Assembly: GCA_015055905.1 (NCBI GenBank)
Contig: SVHI01000007.1
Span: 1-59,607, forward strand
DNA length: 59,607 nt
Direction: 5' to 3'
DNA from: Clostridiales bacterium
GTDB taxonomy: Bacteria > Bacillota > Clostridia > Christensenellales > UBA1242
The notes under the pieces are model-generated. The model was given only the letters and a program-made list of their open reading frames with translations, made no database searches and was not told the origin of the DNA. The translations under genes were made by a program, and so were the position numbers. Below are positions 32,232-40,151 of this stretch, in pieces (within the stretch, counting starts at the first letter, position 1; every line of letters begins with the position of its first letter).

Positions 32232-32878
32232 TGGAAAATTTAGAAAGTGTAATTGAGAGTGTTGTTTTTGTTGCAGGTGAGCCTGTTTTGATTTCAGACC
32301 TCTGTGTAAAATTTGATGTAAAACAAAAACAAATTGAAAAAGCAGTTCAAAAACTTCAAGAAAAATATAATGCCGAAAGCGGTATACAATTATTATGTTT
32401 TAATAACAAATTGCAATTCGCTTCAAACCCAAAGAATGTTGATGCTGTTTCTGCGGTTTTAAACCCAATTAGACAAAGAAACTTGACAAAAGCGACTCTT
32501 GAAACTGTTGCAATCATTGCATATAAACAACCAGTTACAAGACTTGAAATTGAAGAAATTCGTGGTGTTAACTCTGACTATGCAATTAATATTTTGCTTG
32601 AACATAAGCTCATTGAAGTTGTTGGTCACAAAGATGCAGTTGGAAGACCTTCTCTTTTTGGAACAACTGATGAGTTTTTGAAAAGATTTGATATCTCAGC
32701 AGTAGGCGAACTTCCAAAATATGAAGACCTTATGGCACAAATTGAAAAGATTAAAGAAAATTATTCTGAAGCGTTGTTTAACAGATTTGAACCAGTGGCT
32801 CCAGTTGAAGAAGACCTCGATAAAAAACTTGCTGAAATCAATAAGACTGAAACACCTAAAAATGACGAAGATTTATAA
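32231..32878 (+). CDS. scpB: Segregation and condensation protein B
   Basis: Winged-helix dimer that binds ScpA. NLESVIESVVFVAGEPVLISDL, TLETVAIIAYKQPVTRLEIEEIRGVNSDYAINILLEHKLIEVVG, GRPSLFGTTDEFLKRF. 215 residues with an extended acidic tail. Followed by a terminator. Confidence 0.95.
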   Translation: MENLESVIESVVFVAGEPVLISDLCVKFDVKQKQIEKAVQKLQEKYNAESGIQLLCFNNKLQFASNPKNVDAVSAVLNPIRQRNLTKATLETVAIIAYKQPVTRLEIEEIRGVNSDYAINILLEHKLIEVVGHKDAVGRPSLFGTTDEFLKRFDISAVGELPKYEDLMAQIEKIKENYSEALFNRFEPVAPVEEDLDKKLAEINKTETPKNDEDL

Positions 32879-32902
32879 TAAATAAAATTTAATATTTAAC
32901 AC

Positions 32903-32940
32903 AAACTATGAGTATGCAAAAAGTGCTCATAGTTTTTTTT
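32903..32940 (+). terminator. Terminator of scpAB, overlapping the DUF2953 start
   Basis: AAACTATGAG/CTCATAGTTT (10 bp), 13-nt loop, then TTTTT. Both candidate ATGs of the next gene (32908, 32914) lie inside it. Confidence 0.85.
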
Positions 32941-33468
32941 ATAGTTTTTTTTGTGATTATGGTTTTGGTTTTTCCATTCAAAACGAGAGCAATGGCGCAT
33001 ATTAATTTTCTTGAACTTAAGTGTTTTTATTCAGTTAAAATTTGGATAGTTAAAATTTTGTGTGGTATGGCAAATCTTGAGAACGATAGACTAAATGTTT
33101 TTAATGAGAAAACTTTGTTTTCAGGTGACTTTGATGAAAAATTTAAGACCTTTGCAAAAATGGTTTTAGAGAAAATTGATGTGAAAAAAGTTGAACTATA
33201 TTTTTCGGGCGGGTTTGTGGATAATTCATTTTCGTCGGCAATAGTTTGCGGGTCGGTGCTCTCGATTGTTGAGTCAATTTATGGCTATTTGTCGCTAAAG
33301 TATGGAGACGTGAAAATGTATAAAGATATTGAGCCAACATTCAAAGAAGATAATCTTGAACTGACTGTTGATTTTGTTGCTAGCATTAGTGTTATTGGCT
33401 TAATTATTGCGGGAATAAAATCTAAAAGAGAATTAAAAAAATTAAAGGAGATGTATAATGAAAGATAA
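32908..33468 (+). CDS. DUF2953 membrane-associated protein (YtfI-like)
   Basis: 186 residues. N-terminal membrane helix (about 5-25), then a soluble domain with LYFSGGFVDNSFSSAIVCGSVLSIVESIYGYLSLKYGDVKMYKDIEPTFKEDNLELTVDFVASI, typical of DUF2953, and a final hydrophobic patch. In spore formers it sits before gerW, as here (11-base overlap). No ribosome binding site; the start is inside the scpAB terminator stem. Function unknown, probably sporulation. Confidence 0.75.
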   Translation: MSMQKVLIVFFIVFFVIMVLVFPFKTRAMAHINFLELKCFYSVKIWIVKILCGMANLENDRLNVFNEKTLFSGDFDEKFKTFAKMVLEKIDVKKVELYFSGGFVDNSFSSAIVCGSVLSIVESIYGYLSLKYGDVKMYKDIEPTFKEDNLELTVDFVASISVIGLIIAGIKSKRELKKLKEMYNER

Positions 33469-33865
33469 AATTTATGTGAACAAAATTAAAGATGTTATGA
33501 ACTCGGCTATGGAGAATATTAGACCGCTGATTGACGTTGATGTTGTGATAGGAAAAACGATTGAAAAAGATGGAGTTTCAATAATTCCGCTTTCAAAAGT
33601 AACAATGGGTTTTGTGTCTGGCGGTGGTGAATATTACTCCGAATTAAAAGAAATGAGAAGGGAAACAGAGTATCCGTTTTCAGGTGGTTCTGGTGGTGGT
33701 GTGTCGCTTCAACCTATTGGTTTTTTGATTATAAAACAAGGTTCGGTTGAAGTTGTTAAAATTGATTCAAAAAGTGCCGTCGAAAAGTTAATTGAGACCA
33801 TTCCTGATATTGCAAAGTTTGTTGGCAATGCAATTAGTGGGAATAAAGAAGATGAAGAAAAGTAA
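33458..33865 (+). CDS. gerW: GerW family sporulation protein (YtfJ)
   Basis: 135 residues. VIGKTIEKDGVSIIPLSKVTMGFVSGGGEY, GGSGGGVSLQPIGFLII and VVKIDS form the family core. GerW is needed for normal germination in Bacillus. AAGGAGATGTATA before ATG. It overlaps dacB by 14 bases. Confidence 0.92.
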   Translation: MKDKIYVNKIKDVMNSAMENIRPLIDVDVVIGKTIEKDGVSIIPLSKVTMGFVSGGGEYYSELKEMRRETEYPFSGGSGGGVSLQPIGFLIIKQGSVEVVKIDSKSAVEKLIETIPDIAKFVGNAISGNKEDEEK

Positions 33866-34991
33866 AGTAATTGCATTATTTTTCGCGTTTTTTATAATGA
33901 TTTTGCAGTTTTTTAATGTAAAATGCGCTGTTTTTGCAGGTGCTTTGGCAGGTGGTAACGAAATAACAGATGCCAAGTCTTTTGTAACAATAGAGGCTTC
34001 GACTGGCAGGGTGTTATATGAAAAAGATAAAAACAAAAAACTGCCAATGGCAAGCACGACAAAAATTATTACGGCGATAGTTGCGCTTGAAAATCACAAG
34101 GACCTTGATAAAAAATATTTGATTACTAAAGAGATGACAGGTGTAGAAGGCTCAAGCATTTATCTTAAGGCTGGTGAGCATTTGTCGGTGAGAGATTTGC
34201 TCTATGGCTTGATGCTGCGTTCAGGTAATGACTCGGCGGTTGCTATTGCAATTATTGTTGGTGGAAGTGTTCAAAGATTTGTCCAAATGATGAATGAATT
34301 TTGTTTGAGAGTGGGTGCTGGTGACACGCATATTGTGACAGTGAATGGGCTTCACGATGATGAGCATTATTCAACTGCTGAGGACCTTGCAAAGATAACA
34401 GCCTACGCATATAAAAATGAAGAGTTTAAAACAATAGTTGGAACAAGGGAAAAAGTTATTTCAAGTGACCTTGACCAAACCTATAAATGCAGGTTGCTAA
34501 AAAATAAAAATAAACTTCTAAAGATGGTTGATGGCGCTGATGGTGTTAAGACTGGTTACACCAAAAAGGCAGGCAAGTGTTTTGTGGGGTCGGCTTGCAG
34601 AAATGGTATGAGAATAATTTGTGTTGCACTAGGTGCAAAAACGATGTTTGATGATTCTGCAAAATTTATTGAAAAAGCATTCAAAGAATATCGAATGGTG
34701 AAACTATTTAAGTCGGGCGAGATTGTTGGAGGGGAAACAAAAACGCAAAATGGTTCGATTTATTTGAAAAATGATATAATTTATCCGCTTTCTAGTGCTG
34801 AAATATCAAGAATTAATGCAAAAGCTGAAATTTTTGATAGTCCAAACAAAGATGGTGAGATTGGTGCTCTTGATTTTAGGATTGAAAATGACTTGCTTTT
34901 TTCTGTTAAATTATTTACTATTATAATAGAAAAGAATGGGGCTGAGAATGGGTTTAAATCTAGGCTTAGCAAAATTATTAAGTCATTCTAA
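33852..34991 (+). CDS. dacB: D-alanyl-D-alanine carboxypeptidase (DacB-like, PBP5 family)
   Basis: Regulates cortex cross-linking in spores. Signal-type N-terminus (MKKSKVIALFFAFFIMILQFF), STTK (S68, K71), SGNDS and VKTGYTKKAG are intact. 379 residues. The start is the ATG at 33852 after AAGAAGATGAAG; the longer ORF is inside gerW. The order scpAB, gerW, dacB, rluB is the usual sporulation-linked string. Confidence 0.88.
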   Translation: MKKSKVIALFFAFFIMILQFFNVKCAVFAGALAGGNEITDAKSFVTIEASTGRVLYEKDKNKKLPMASTTKIITAIVALENHKDLDKKYLITKEMTGVEGSSIYLKAGEHLSVRDLLYGLMLRSGNDSAVAIAIIVGGSVQRFVQMMNEFCLRVGAGDTHIVTVNGLHDDEHYSTAEDLAKITAYAYKNEEFKTIVGTREKVISSDLDQTYKCRLLKNKNKLLKMVDGADGVKTGYTKKAGKCFVGSACRNGMRIICVALGAKTMFDDSAKFIEKAFKEYRMVKLFKSGEIVGGETKTQNGSIYLKNDIIYPLSSAEISRINAKAEIFDSPNKDGEIGALDFRIENDLLFSVKLFTIIIEKNGAENGFKSRLSKIIKSF

Positions 34992-35003
34992 TTTGAGGCA
35001 CTT

Positions 35004-35711
35004 ATGAGAATTAATAAATTTTTGGCAAGCACTGGTCTTGCTTCAAGAAGAAAATGTGAAGAATTTGTAATAAACGGCAGAGTTTCTGTTAATGGCAAGG
35101 TTGTGACTAACCTTGCTTTTGACGTGTCTGAAAATGACAAGGTTAAGGTTGATGGAACTCCTGTTTATGCTCCGCTAAAGTTTACATACCTTATGATGCA
35201 TAAGCCAAAGGGATATCTCACAACCGTTACTGATGATAGAGATAGAAAAACGGTTATGGAACTTTTGCCAGAAGAGTTTAAGATGTTGATGCCTGTTGGA
35301 AGACTTGACTATAACTCTGAGGGGCTTTTGCTTTTCACTAACGACGGAGATGTTGCTCAAAACATTATGCGTCCAGCAAAAGAAGTTGTGAAAACTTATT
35401 CGGTTCGTGTTGAGGGCGAAGTTTCAAGGCTTGATGCTGACGAAATGGAAAAAGGTGTTGAAACACTTGATGGAACAAAGTTTAAGCCTTGCAAGATTAC
35501 AATTATTGACACGAAAGAGAGAAAGACAAAACTTGAAGTTCAAATCACTGAAGGAAAGAATCGTGAAATTAGAAAGATTTTTGACAAGTTTGGTTATAAC
35601 GTTATTTTCCTTAAACGTGTTGCTATTGGAAAGATTAAACTCGGCGGGTTAACTAGAGGAACTTGCAGACTTCTTCGTCCAAGTGAAATTGAATATTTAA
35701 AATCTATCTAA
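35004..35711 (+). CDS. rluB: Ribosomal RNA pseudouridine synthase, RluB/RsuA family
   Basis: Modifies a uridine in rRNA. S4 RNA-binding domain (MRINKFLASTGLASRRKCEEFVINGRVSVNG), catalytic Asp in VGRLDYNSEGLLLFTNDG, and GKNREIRKIFDKFGY. 235 residues. In this context (after dacB) it is most like RluB, which acts on 23S rRNA. Confidence 0.88.
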   Translation: MRINKFLASTGLASRRKCEEFVINGRVSVNGKVVTNLAFDVSENDKVKVDGTPVYAPLKFTYLMMHKPKGYLTTVTDDRDRKTVMELLPEEFKMLMPVGRLDYNSEGLLLFTNDGDVAQNIMRPAKEVVKTYSVRVEGEVSRLDADEMEKGVETLDGTKFKPCKITIIDTKERKTKLEVQITEGKNREIRKIFDKFGYNVIFLKRVAIGKIKLGGLTRGTCRLLRPSEIEYLKSI

Positions 35712-35720
35712 GGTGAAAAA

Positions 35721-36956
35721 ATGAAAGTTTGTGTGATTGGTGGTGGCGCTGCTGGAATGATGTGTGCCACAATGATTGCCAGAAAAGGTCATAGTGTTTC
35801 ATTGTTTGAAAAAAATGAAAAACTTGGCAAGAAGATTTATATTACTGGCAAGGGCAGATGTAATGTTACAAACGCGACTGTTGGCGATGACTTTTTGAAA
35901 AATGTTGTCAACGGCAGAAAGTTTGTTATGGGTGCGATAACAAGATTTAATTCAAACGACACAAAAGCGTTTTTTGAAGACCTTGGTGTTGAACTTAAAA
36001 TTGAAAGGGGAAACAGAGTGTTTCCTGCAAGCGATAAATCAAGCGACATAATTAAGGCAATGGAAAAGGCAATGAGATGGGCTGGTGTTGATGTTCACTT
36101 GTGCACACCTGTTTTGAAAGTGCTTGAAACTGACGGCGTTGTTAGTGGAATTGAAACAGAAGAAGGCAAACTTGATTTTGATGCTGTTGTTGTTGCAACT
36201 GGAGGTGTGAGTTATCCTTCAACAGGTTCAACTGGTGATGGCTATGAATTTGCAAAATCTGTTGGTCACACAATTGTCCAACCAAAGCCTGCACTTTGTG
36301 CGGTTATTTTGAAATCAAATGAACTTGTTGAACTTCAAGGCTTGAGTCTCAAGAATGTTAAACTTATTTCTAAGTGTGGCGACAAGACTGTTTATGAAAG
36401 CGAAATTGGTGAAATGCTGTTTACTCACAATGGAATTTCTGGACCTATTGTGCTTTCAACTTCAAGTATGATTAATAAGTTCAATATGAGCGATTTGAAA
36501 CTTTATATTGATTTTAAACCTGCTCTTTCTATAGACAGTTTATTAAACAGAATTGACAGAGATATTGTTGACCTTAAAGCGAAACAAGTTTCTAGTTTAC
36601 TCGAAGGATTTTTGCCAAAGTCGCTTGTTAAGATTTTTGCAGCAAGGCTTGGCGTTAAAACGGATTTTAAAGCAAATCAACTTGATAAAGAAAAACGCAA
36701 AAAACTTGCAAATTTGCTTAAAAATTTCGAAATGGTGCCAAAATCACTTGAAAATTTTGATTGTGCGATTGTTACTTCTGGTGGTATAACATTAAAAGAA
36801 ATCAATCCAAAATATATGAAGAGCAAACTTGTTCAAGGCTTATATTTCATTGGTGAGGTTCTTGATATTGATGCTATGACTGGTGGGTTTAACTTGCAAC
36901 TTGCGTTTTCAACTGCGGTGACTTGTAGTAGTGATTTTAAAGATTTAAGGAGTTAG
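35721..36956 (+). CDS. NAD(P)/FAD-dependent oxidoreductase, BaiN/HI0933 family
   Basis: Flavoprotein, 411 residues. FAD site CVIGGGAAGMMCATMIARKG, then LGKKIYITGKGRCNVTN, the VVVATGGVSYPSTGSTGDGYEFAKSVGH segment, and the C-terminal TSGGITLKEINPKYMKSKLVQGLYFIGEVLDIDAMTGGFNLQLAFSTA. The family is named for a bile-acid enzyme but its members are widespread and the true substrate here is unknown. Followed after 3 bp by plsC. Confidence 0.9.
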   Translation: MKVCVIGGGAAGMMCATMIARKGHSVSLFEKNEKLGKKIYITGKGRCNVTNATVGDDFLKNVVNGRKFVMGAITRFNSNDTKAFFEDLGVELKIERGNRVFPASDKSSDIIKAMEKAMRWAGVDVHLCTPVLKVLETDGVVSGIETEEGKLDFDAVVVATGGVSYPSTGSTGDGYEFAKSVGHTIVQPKPALCAVILKSNELVELQGLSLKNVKLISKCGDKTVYESEIGEMLFTHNGISGPIVLSTSSMINKFNMSDLKLYIDFKPALSIDSLLNRIDRDIVDLKAKQVSSLLEGFLPKSLVKIFAARLGVKTDFKANQLDKEKRKKLANLLKNFEMVPKSLENFDCAIVTSGGITLKEINPKYMKSKLVQGLYFIGEVLDIDAMTGGFNLQLAFSTAVTCSSDFKDLRS

Positions 36957-36959
36957 TTT

Positions 36960-37595
36960 ATGTTAGTTTTATACGTAATAATTTTTGCAGTATTTATGAT
37001 TCCTGTGTGGCTTCATAGAGTAAAGATTATCAACAAGAAAAATATGCCAAAGAAAGGTGTGAAATGTATTGTTGCGAGCAATCACTTTTCAATTTGGGAC
37101 CCTATGATTTTTCACGTTAAGTTCTGGAGAAGATATAGAGCGCTTGCGAAAAAAGAATTGTTTAAAAACTGGCTCTTTACACTCGTTTTAAGAAGTCTTG
37201 CGGGAATTCCTGTAGACAGAGAAAAAATGAGTCCATCAACCTACAAAGAGGTTATGGCGGCGCTCGATAAAAACAAACAAGTTTTGATTTTCCCTGAAGG
37301 AACTAGAAACAAAACCGAAAGCGATGATATGCAAAACGCGAAAACTGGTGTTATTATTTTTGCGTCTAAAGCCGATGTTCCAATCGTTCCAGTTGTTATT
37401 TATAAAAAGCCAAGATTTTTTAGAAAGAACTATATGATTGTTGGTGAGCCATTTAAAGTTGAGGGCGAAAACCCAAAAAGACTCTCAAAAGAAGAGATTG
37501 AAAAGAACACTCAAATTTATATGAATAAAATGGCAAATTTAAGAAAACAACTTGATGAGATGATTGAAAACAAAAAGAAGAAAAAGCAAGCATAA
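36960..37595 (+). CDS. 1-acyl-sn-glycerol-3-phosphate acyltransferase family protein
   Basis: Acylates lysophosphatidate in phospholipid synthesis. One N-terminal membrane helix, then SNHFSIWDPMIF (the HxxxxD motif), VDREKMSPSTYKEVM and FPEGTRNKT. 211 residues. The start is ATG after AAGGAGTTAGTTT. In Clostridia the usual string has cmk between the BaiN-like gene and plsC; here cmk is elsewhere (49075). Confidence 0.9.
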   Translation: MLVLYVIIFAVFMIPVWLHRVKIINKKNMPKKGVKCIVASNHFSIWDPMIFHVKFWRRYRALAKKELFKNWLFTLVLRSLAGIPVDREKMSPSTYKEVMAALDKNKQVLIFPEGTRNKTESDDMQNAKTGVIIFASKADVPIVPVVIYKKPRFFRKNYMIVGEPFKVEGENPKRLSKEEIEKNTQIYMNKMANLRKQLDEMIENKKKKKQA

Positions 37596-37603
37596 TAATA
37601 GCT

Positions 37604-37633
37604 AAAAACACCCTTAAAATAAGGGTGTTTTTT
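37604..37633 (+). terminator. Terminator after plsC-like gene
   Basis: AAAACACCCTTA/TAAGGGTGTTTT stem with a 3-nt loop, then T's. Confidence 0.92.
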
Positions 37634-37658
37634 ATTGGAAATTTTTTCAAAAAATCTA

Positions 37659-37687
37659 TTGAAAACTTGACTGTAAAATGTTATAAT
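37659..37687 (+). promoter_or_regulatory. Sigma-A-like promoter of the NlpC/P60-like gene
   Basis: TTGAAA, 17 bp, TATAAT, 41 bp before the start. Confidence 0.75.
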
Positions 37688-37728
37688 TTTATTACTAGAA
37701 ATACGGAAGAAAAGGGGGTAATAAAATT

Positions 37729-38580
37729 ATGAGAATTAAGAAATTTTTTAAGATTATTGCCTGCGTTTTAGCGATTGAATTAGTTTTGATATGTGTGTCG
37801 ATTGCCGTTGAAAATCCTAAGTTTTTTAAAGGCAAAAACGGAAACGCTGAACAAACTAGTTCGCCAAGTATCGAACTGGTTGTTGATGACAAAACCGCCA
37901 CCGAAAGTGACGATGGAAAAACAGAAAATATTGATGTTGATTATGACATTGAAACTGCACTTGATATTGAACTTACTGGTTCGTATTTAGATGTTTATAA
38001 AAAATCTGTTGCGGGTCTTGGTGATTCGGCAGCAGACCTCAATAGAAGACTTGTTGCAAAGATTGGTTTGCAAATTCTTCAATCAAAAGTTATTAAATAT
38101 GAAAACGAACTCCACTTTTATAGTTTGTCATATTCAAATAGTGGTGGGGCTGCAGGTGCAGTTTATTATGACCTTGAAGACTGCATTGAAAGAATCAATA
38201 ACGGAGAGAGAATTTACACTGACTGCTTTGGCTTTGTGAGACTCACATATTCGATTGCTTGCTATACAATCAATAATTCAAACCCAGCAAGCGTTGCAAA
38301 AATGAGTGAACTCTATGGCTATAAAGGTGCATATACTGGGGCTAGCATCACATCAGTTGATAAACTTTCTTGCGGAAATGTTATTTATGACAGACTCACT
38401 GGAACTGGCTCAACAAAAAATAGACACGTTGCGATTTTCCTATATGAAGAAAACGGCGATGTAATTTATATGGACCAAAGCCGTGTGTTTAGTGGAGAGC
38501 ATAGAGAAGGTTCATACATTTATAGCGCGCCAAGTTCAAGGGCTTATAAATTTAACACTTATAAAGAATATTGCGTATAA
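37729..38580 (+). CDS. Membrane-anchored NlpC/P60-like peptidase
   Basis: 283 residues. An N-terminal helix (about 5-28) anchors or exports it; a Ser/Asp-rich linker (QTSSPSIELVVDDKTATESDDG) follows. The catalytic region has TDCFGFVRLTYSI (Cys166) and RHVAIFLYEENGDVIYMDQ (His233), the Cys-His pair of NlpC/P60 enzymes that cut peptidoglycan stem peptides. GDSAADLNRRLVAKI precedes it. Single-gene unit with promoter and terminator. The substrate is inferred. Confidence 0.7.
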   Translation: MRIKKFFKIIACVLAIELVLICVSIAVENPKFFKGKNGNAEQTSSPSIELVVDDKTATESDDGKTENIDVDYDIETALDIELTGSYLDVYKKSVAGLGDSAADLNRRLVAKIGLQILQSKVIKYENELHFYSLSYSNSGGAAGAVYYDLEDCIERINNGERIYTDCFGFVRLTYSIACYTINNSNPASVAKMSELYGYKGAYTGASITSVDKLSCGNVIYDRLTGTGSTKNRHVAIFLYEENGDVIYMDQSRVFSGEHREGSYIYSAPSSRAYKFNTYKEYCV

Positions 38581-38582
38581 TA

Positions 38583-38609
38583 AAGATGCTGGAAACGGCA
38601 TCTTTTTTT
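38583..38609 (+). terminator. Terminator of the NlpC/P60-like gene
   Basis: AAAGATGC/GCATCTTT with loop TGGAAACG, then T's. Confidence 0.9.
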
Positions 38610-38640
38610 GCGAGAACAAAAAATAAATATTACAAAAAAC

Positions 38641-38668
38641 TTGTGTTATTTTCGTTTGGTGTTATAAT
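38641..38668 (+). promoter_or_regulatory. Promoter of tRNA-Thr
   Basis: TTGTGT, 16 bp, TATAAT, 15 bp before the mature tRNA. Confidence 0.65.
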
Positions 38669-38683
38669 AGTTAATGTTTAGAT

Positions 38684-38759
38684 GCTGATGTAGCACAGTT
38701 GGTAGTGCAACTGATTCGTAATCAGTAGGTCAGGGGTTCGAGTCCCCTCATCAGCTCCA
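38684..38759 (+). tRNA. tRNA-Thr (anticodon CGT)
   Basis: Full cloverleaf: acceptor GCTGATG/CATCAGC, D stem GCAC/GTGC, anticodon stem ACTGA/TCAGT around TTCGTAA (anticodon CGT, reads ACG), T stem AGGGG/CCCCT with TTCGAGT, discriminator T, and encoded CCA. Confidence 0.96.
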
Positions 38760-38780
38760 TAATATTAAAATGAGGTTTCT

Positions 38781-38948
38781 ATGGGATTCTTTGGAAATTT
38801 GTTTGATATGTTGTTTGGAATGAAAGTTTATGATAATTGCACCAAACAAGAAGAAATGACTGAAGAGGAAGAAGAGGAAACTTTGTTATATTTGAATATG
38901 CAAATGGATAAGAAATTAGAGAATATGGATAAAAAGAAGGACAAGTGA
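38781..38948 (+). CDS. Small acidic unknown protein downstream of tRNA-Thr
   Basis: 55 residues (MGFFGNLFDMLFGMKVYDNC...), absent from the ORF track. ATG follows TGAGGTTTCT. A hydrophobic amphipathic start (GFFGNLFDMLFGM) is followed by a Glu-rich, then Lys-rich helical tail (EEMTEEEEEETLLYLNMQMDKK). Probably co-transcribed with the tRNA; a hairpin with T-run overlaps its stop. Unknown function. Confidence 0.55.
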   Translation: MGFFGNLFDMLFGMKVYDNCTKQEEMTEEEEEETLLYLNMQMDKKLENMDKKKDK

Positions 38949-38962
38949 TTGTTCTTTTTTTA
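38931..38962 (+). terminator. Terminator overlapping the end of the 55-residue ORF
   Basis: AAAGAAGGACAA/TTGTTCTTTTTT around GTGA, including G-T pairs. Confidence 0.65.
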
Positions 38963-38969
38963 TTTGATA

Positions 38970-38998
38970 TTGAAAATAGGGTTTATTTGTGATATATT
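38970..38998 (+). promoter_or_regulatory. Sigma-A-like promoter of the 165-residue unknown gene
   Basis: TTGAAA, 17 bp, TATATT, 23 bp before the ATG at 39022. Confidence 0.65.
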
Positions 38999-39021
38999 GG
39001 TTGGCGAAAAGAGGATAAATT

Positions 39022-39519
39022 ATGATTTATAGAATTCCAAGAGCAGACAGCAATGACGCTTATGATTTGAAACTCATTGACAAAAACGGAAACTCGTTTG
39101 TTATGCACTTTGCTGGGAATATGGACTTATACTGGGTTGTTGATGACCATAGAAAATGTATGAACTTTTATGTGGACAAAAATGACGAGTTTTTATATTC
39201 AGTGTTTGAAAAGTTGTTTGAAGACATAAAAAAGAACGATACTGGCTACAAAAAGAGTGTTGAGGGAAATGTGTTTTCGTTTATTAGTGAAGACTATCAC
39301 GAAGACGATGCAAATATGCTTCAAATTGAAAAGAAAGAAGGCGAGTTTGAAATTAGGTTTGTTAAAAACTTTTCGCCAAACCTTCCACTAATTTCAAAGA
39401 TGTGCCAGATTTGTTTCTGCAATTCTGGAAGTAGAGTTCCAAACATTGAAAGACAATTTATGCTTATGTTTATTGACCTTTCTAGATATAACGACGCGGT
39501 TGAAATAGAAAAAGAATAG
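39022..39519 (+). CDS. Unknown protein
   Basis: 165 residues, not recognised. A strand-rich first half (MIYRIPRADSNDAYDLKLIDKNGNSFVMHFAGNMDLYWVV) and a second half ending in FVKNFSPNLPLISKMCQICFCNSGSRVPNIERQFMLMFIDLSRY with three closely spaced Cys. No signal peptide or membrane segment. GAGGATAAATT before ATG. It forms its own unit, with promoter and terminator. Confidence 0.7.
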   Translation: MIYRIPRADSNDAYDLKLIDKNGNSFVMHFAGNMDLYWVVDDHRKCMNFYVDKNDEFLYSVFEKLFEDIKKNDTGYKKSVEGNVFSFISEDYHEDDANMLQIEKKEGEFEIRFVKNFSPNLPLISKMCQICFCNSGSRVPNIERQFMLMFIDLSRYNDAVEIEKE

Positions 39520-39521
39520 AG

Positions 39522-39546
39522 ACACCAAATAGTTGGTGTTTTTTTC
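39522..39546 (+). terminator. Terminator of the unknown gene
   Basis: ACACCAA/TTGGTGT with loop ATAG and TTTTT. Confidence 0.88.
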
Positions 39547-39588
39547 ATAGATTTGATAAAATAGAGAAAGAGAAGGTTATTGAAGATT

Positions 39589-40086
39589 ATGGAAAAATGG
39601 GATTTGTATGATAAAGATTTTAATAAGTTAGAAAAAATCGCTTATCGTGGTGACAGGCTTGCTGATGATGAGTATCACTTGGTTGTTAATGCGTGGATAG
39701 TAAACGATGAAAACAAATTTTTAATAACACAAAGGGCTCCAAATAAGGCTCACCCAAGAATGTGGGAGTGCACGGGTGGTTCTGCACTTTTTGGTGAGAG
39801 TGATATTGATGCTTGCATAAGAGAAATAAAGGAAGAACTGGGCATTGATATTGATGCAAATAGTGCTAAGTTCTTGGGGACGGCGCATAGATATTATGAG
39901 GGTTGTCCTGACATATTGAGAGTGTATTTGTTTAAAGATAACACTCCGTTTGAAAAGATTAAGATTCAAGAAGAGGAAGTTATGGCGGCGATGTGGGCGA
40001 CAAAAGAAGAAATCTTAAATCTTATTGAAGAGGGGAAGTTTGAGGCAAACCCATATTTAAATGAGGCTATAGACACAAAAATTTAA
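39589..40086 (+). CDS. Nudix hydrolase
   Basis: Pyrophosphohydrolase, 165 residues. The Nudix box GGSALFGESDIDACIREIKEELGID (about 63-87) is complete. KWDLYDKDFNKLEKIAYRGDRLADDEYHLVVNAWIVN before it places it in the MutT/IDI-like branch that often includes isopentenyl-diphosphate isomerase-like proteins; substrate not assignable. ATG 39589 chosen over TTG 39580; AGAAGG lies 12 nt upstream. Confidence 0.85.
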   Translation: MEKWDLYDKDFNKLEKIAYRGDRLADDEYHLVVNAWIVNDENKFLITQRAPNKAHPRMWECTGGSALFGESDIDACIREIKEELGIDIDANSAKFLGTAHRYYEGCPDILRVYLFKDNTPFEKIKIQEEEVMAAMWATKEEILNLIEEGKFEANPYLNEAIDTKI

Positions 40087-40103
40087 AACGGACCTGCAAT
40101 TTC

Positions 40104-40132
40104 TTGCGGGGTTAAATGGTTTGTGATATAGT
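40104..40132 (+). promoter_or_regulatory. Sigma-A-like promoter of the M16 peptidase gene
   Basis: TTGCGG, 17 bp, TATAGT with TGa extended -10, 19 bp before the start. Confidence 0.5.
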
Positions 40133-40151
40133 TTGATGGTTAGGAGATGTT

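Noticed and set aside
35620-36960. BaiN-like flavoprotein as a bile acid enzyme
   Set aside because: The family is widespread and the gene stands with rluB and plsC, with no bai genes nearby.
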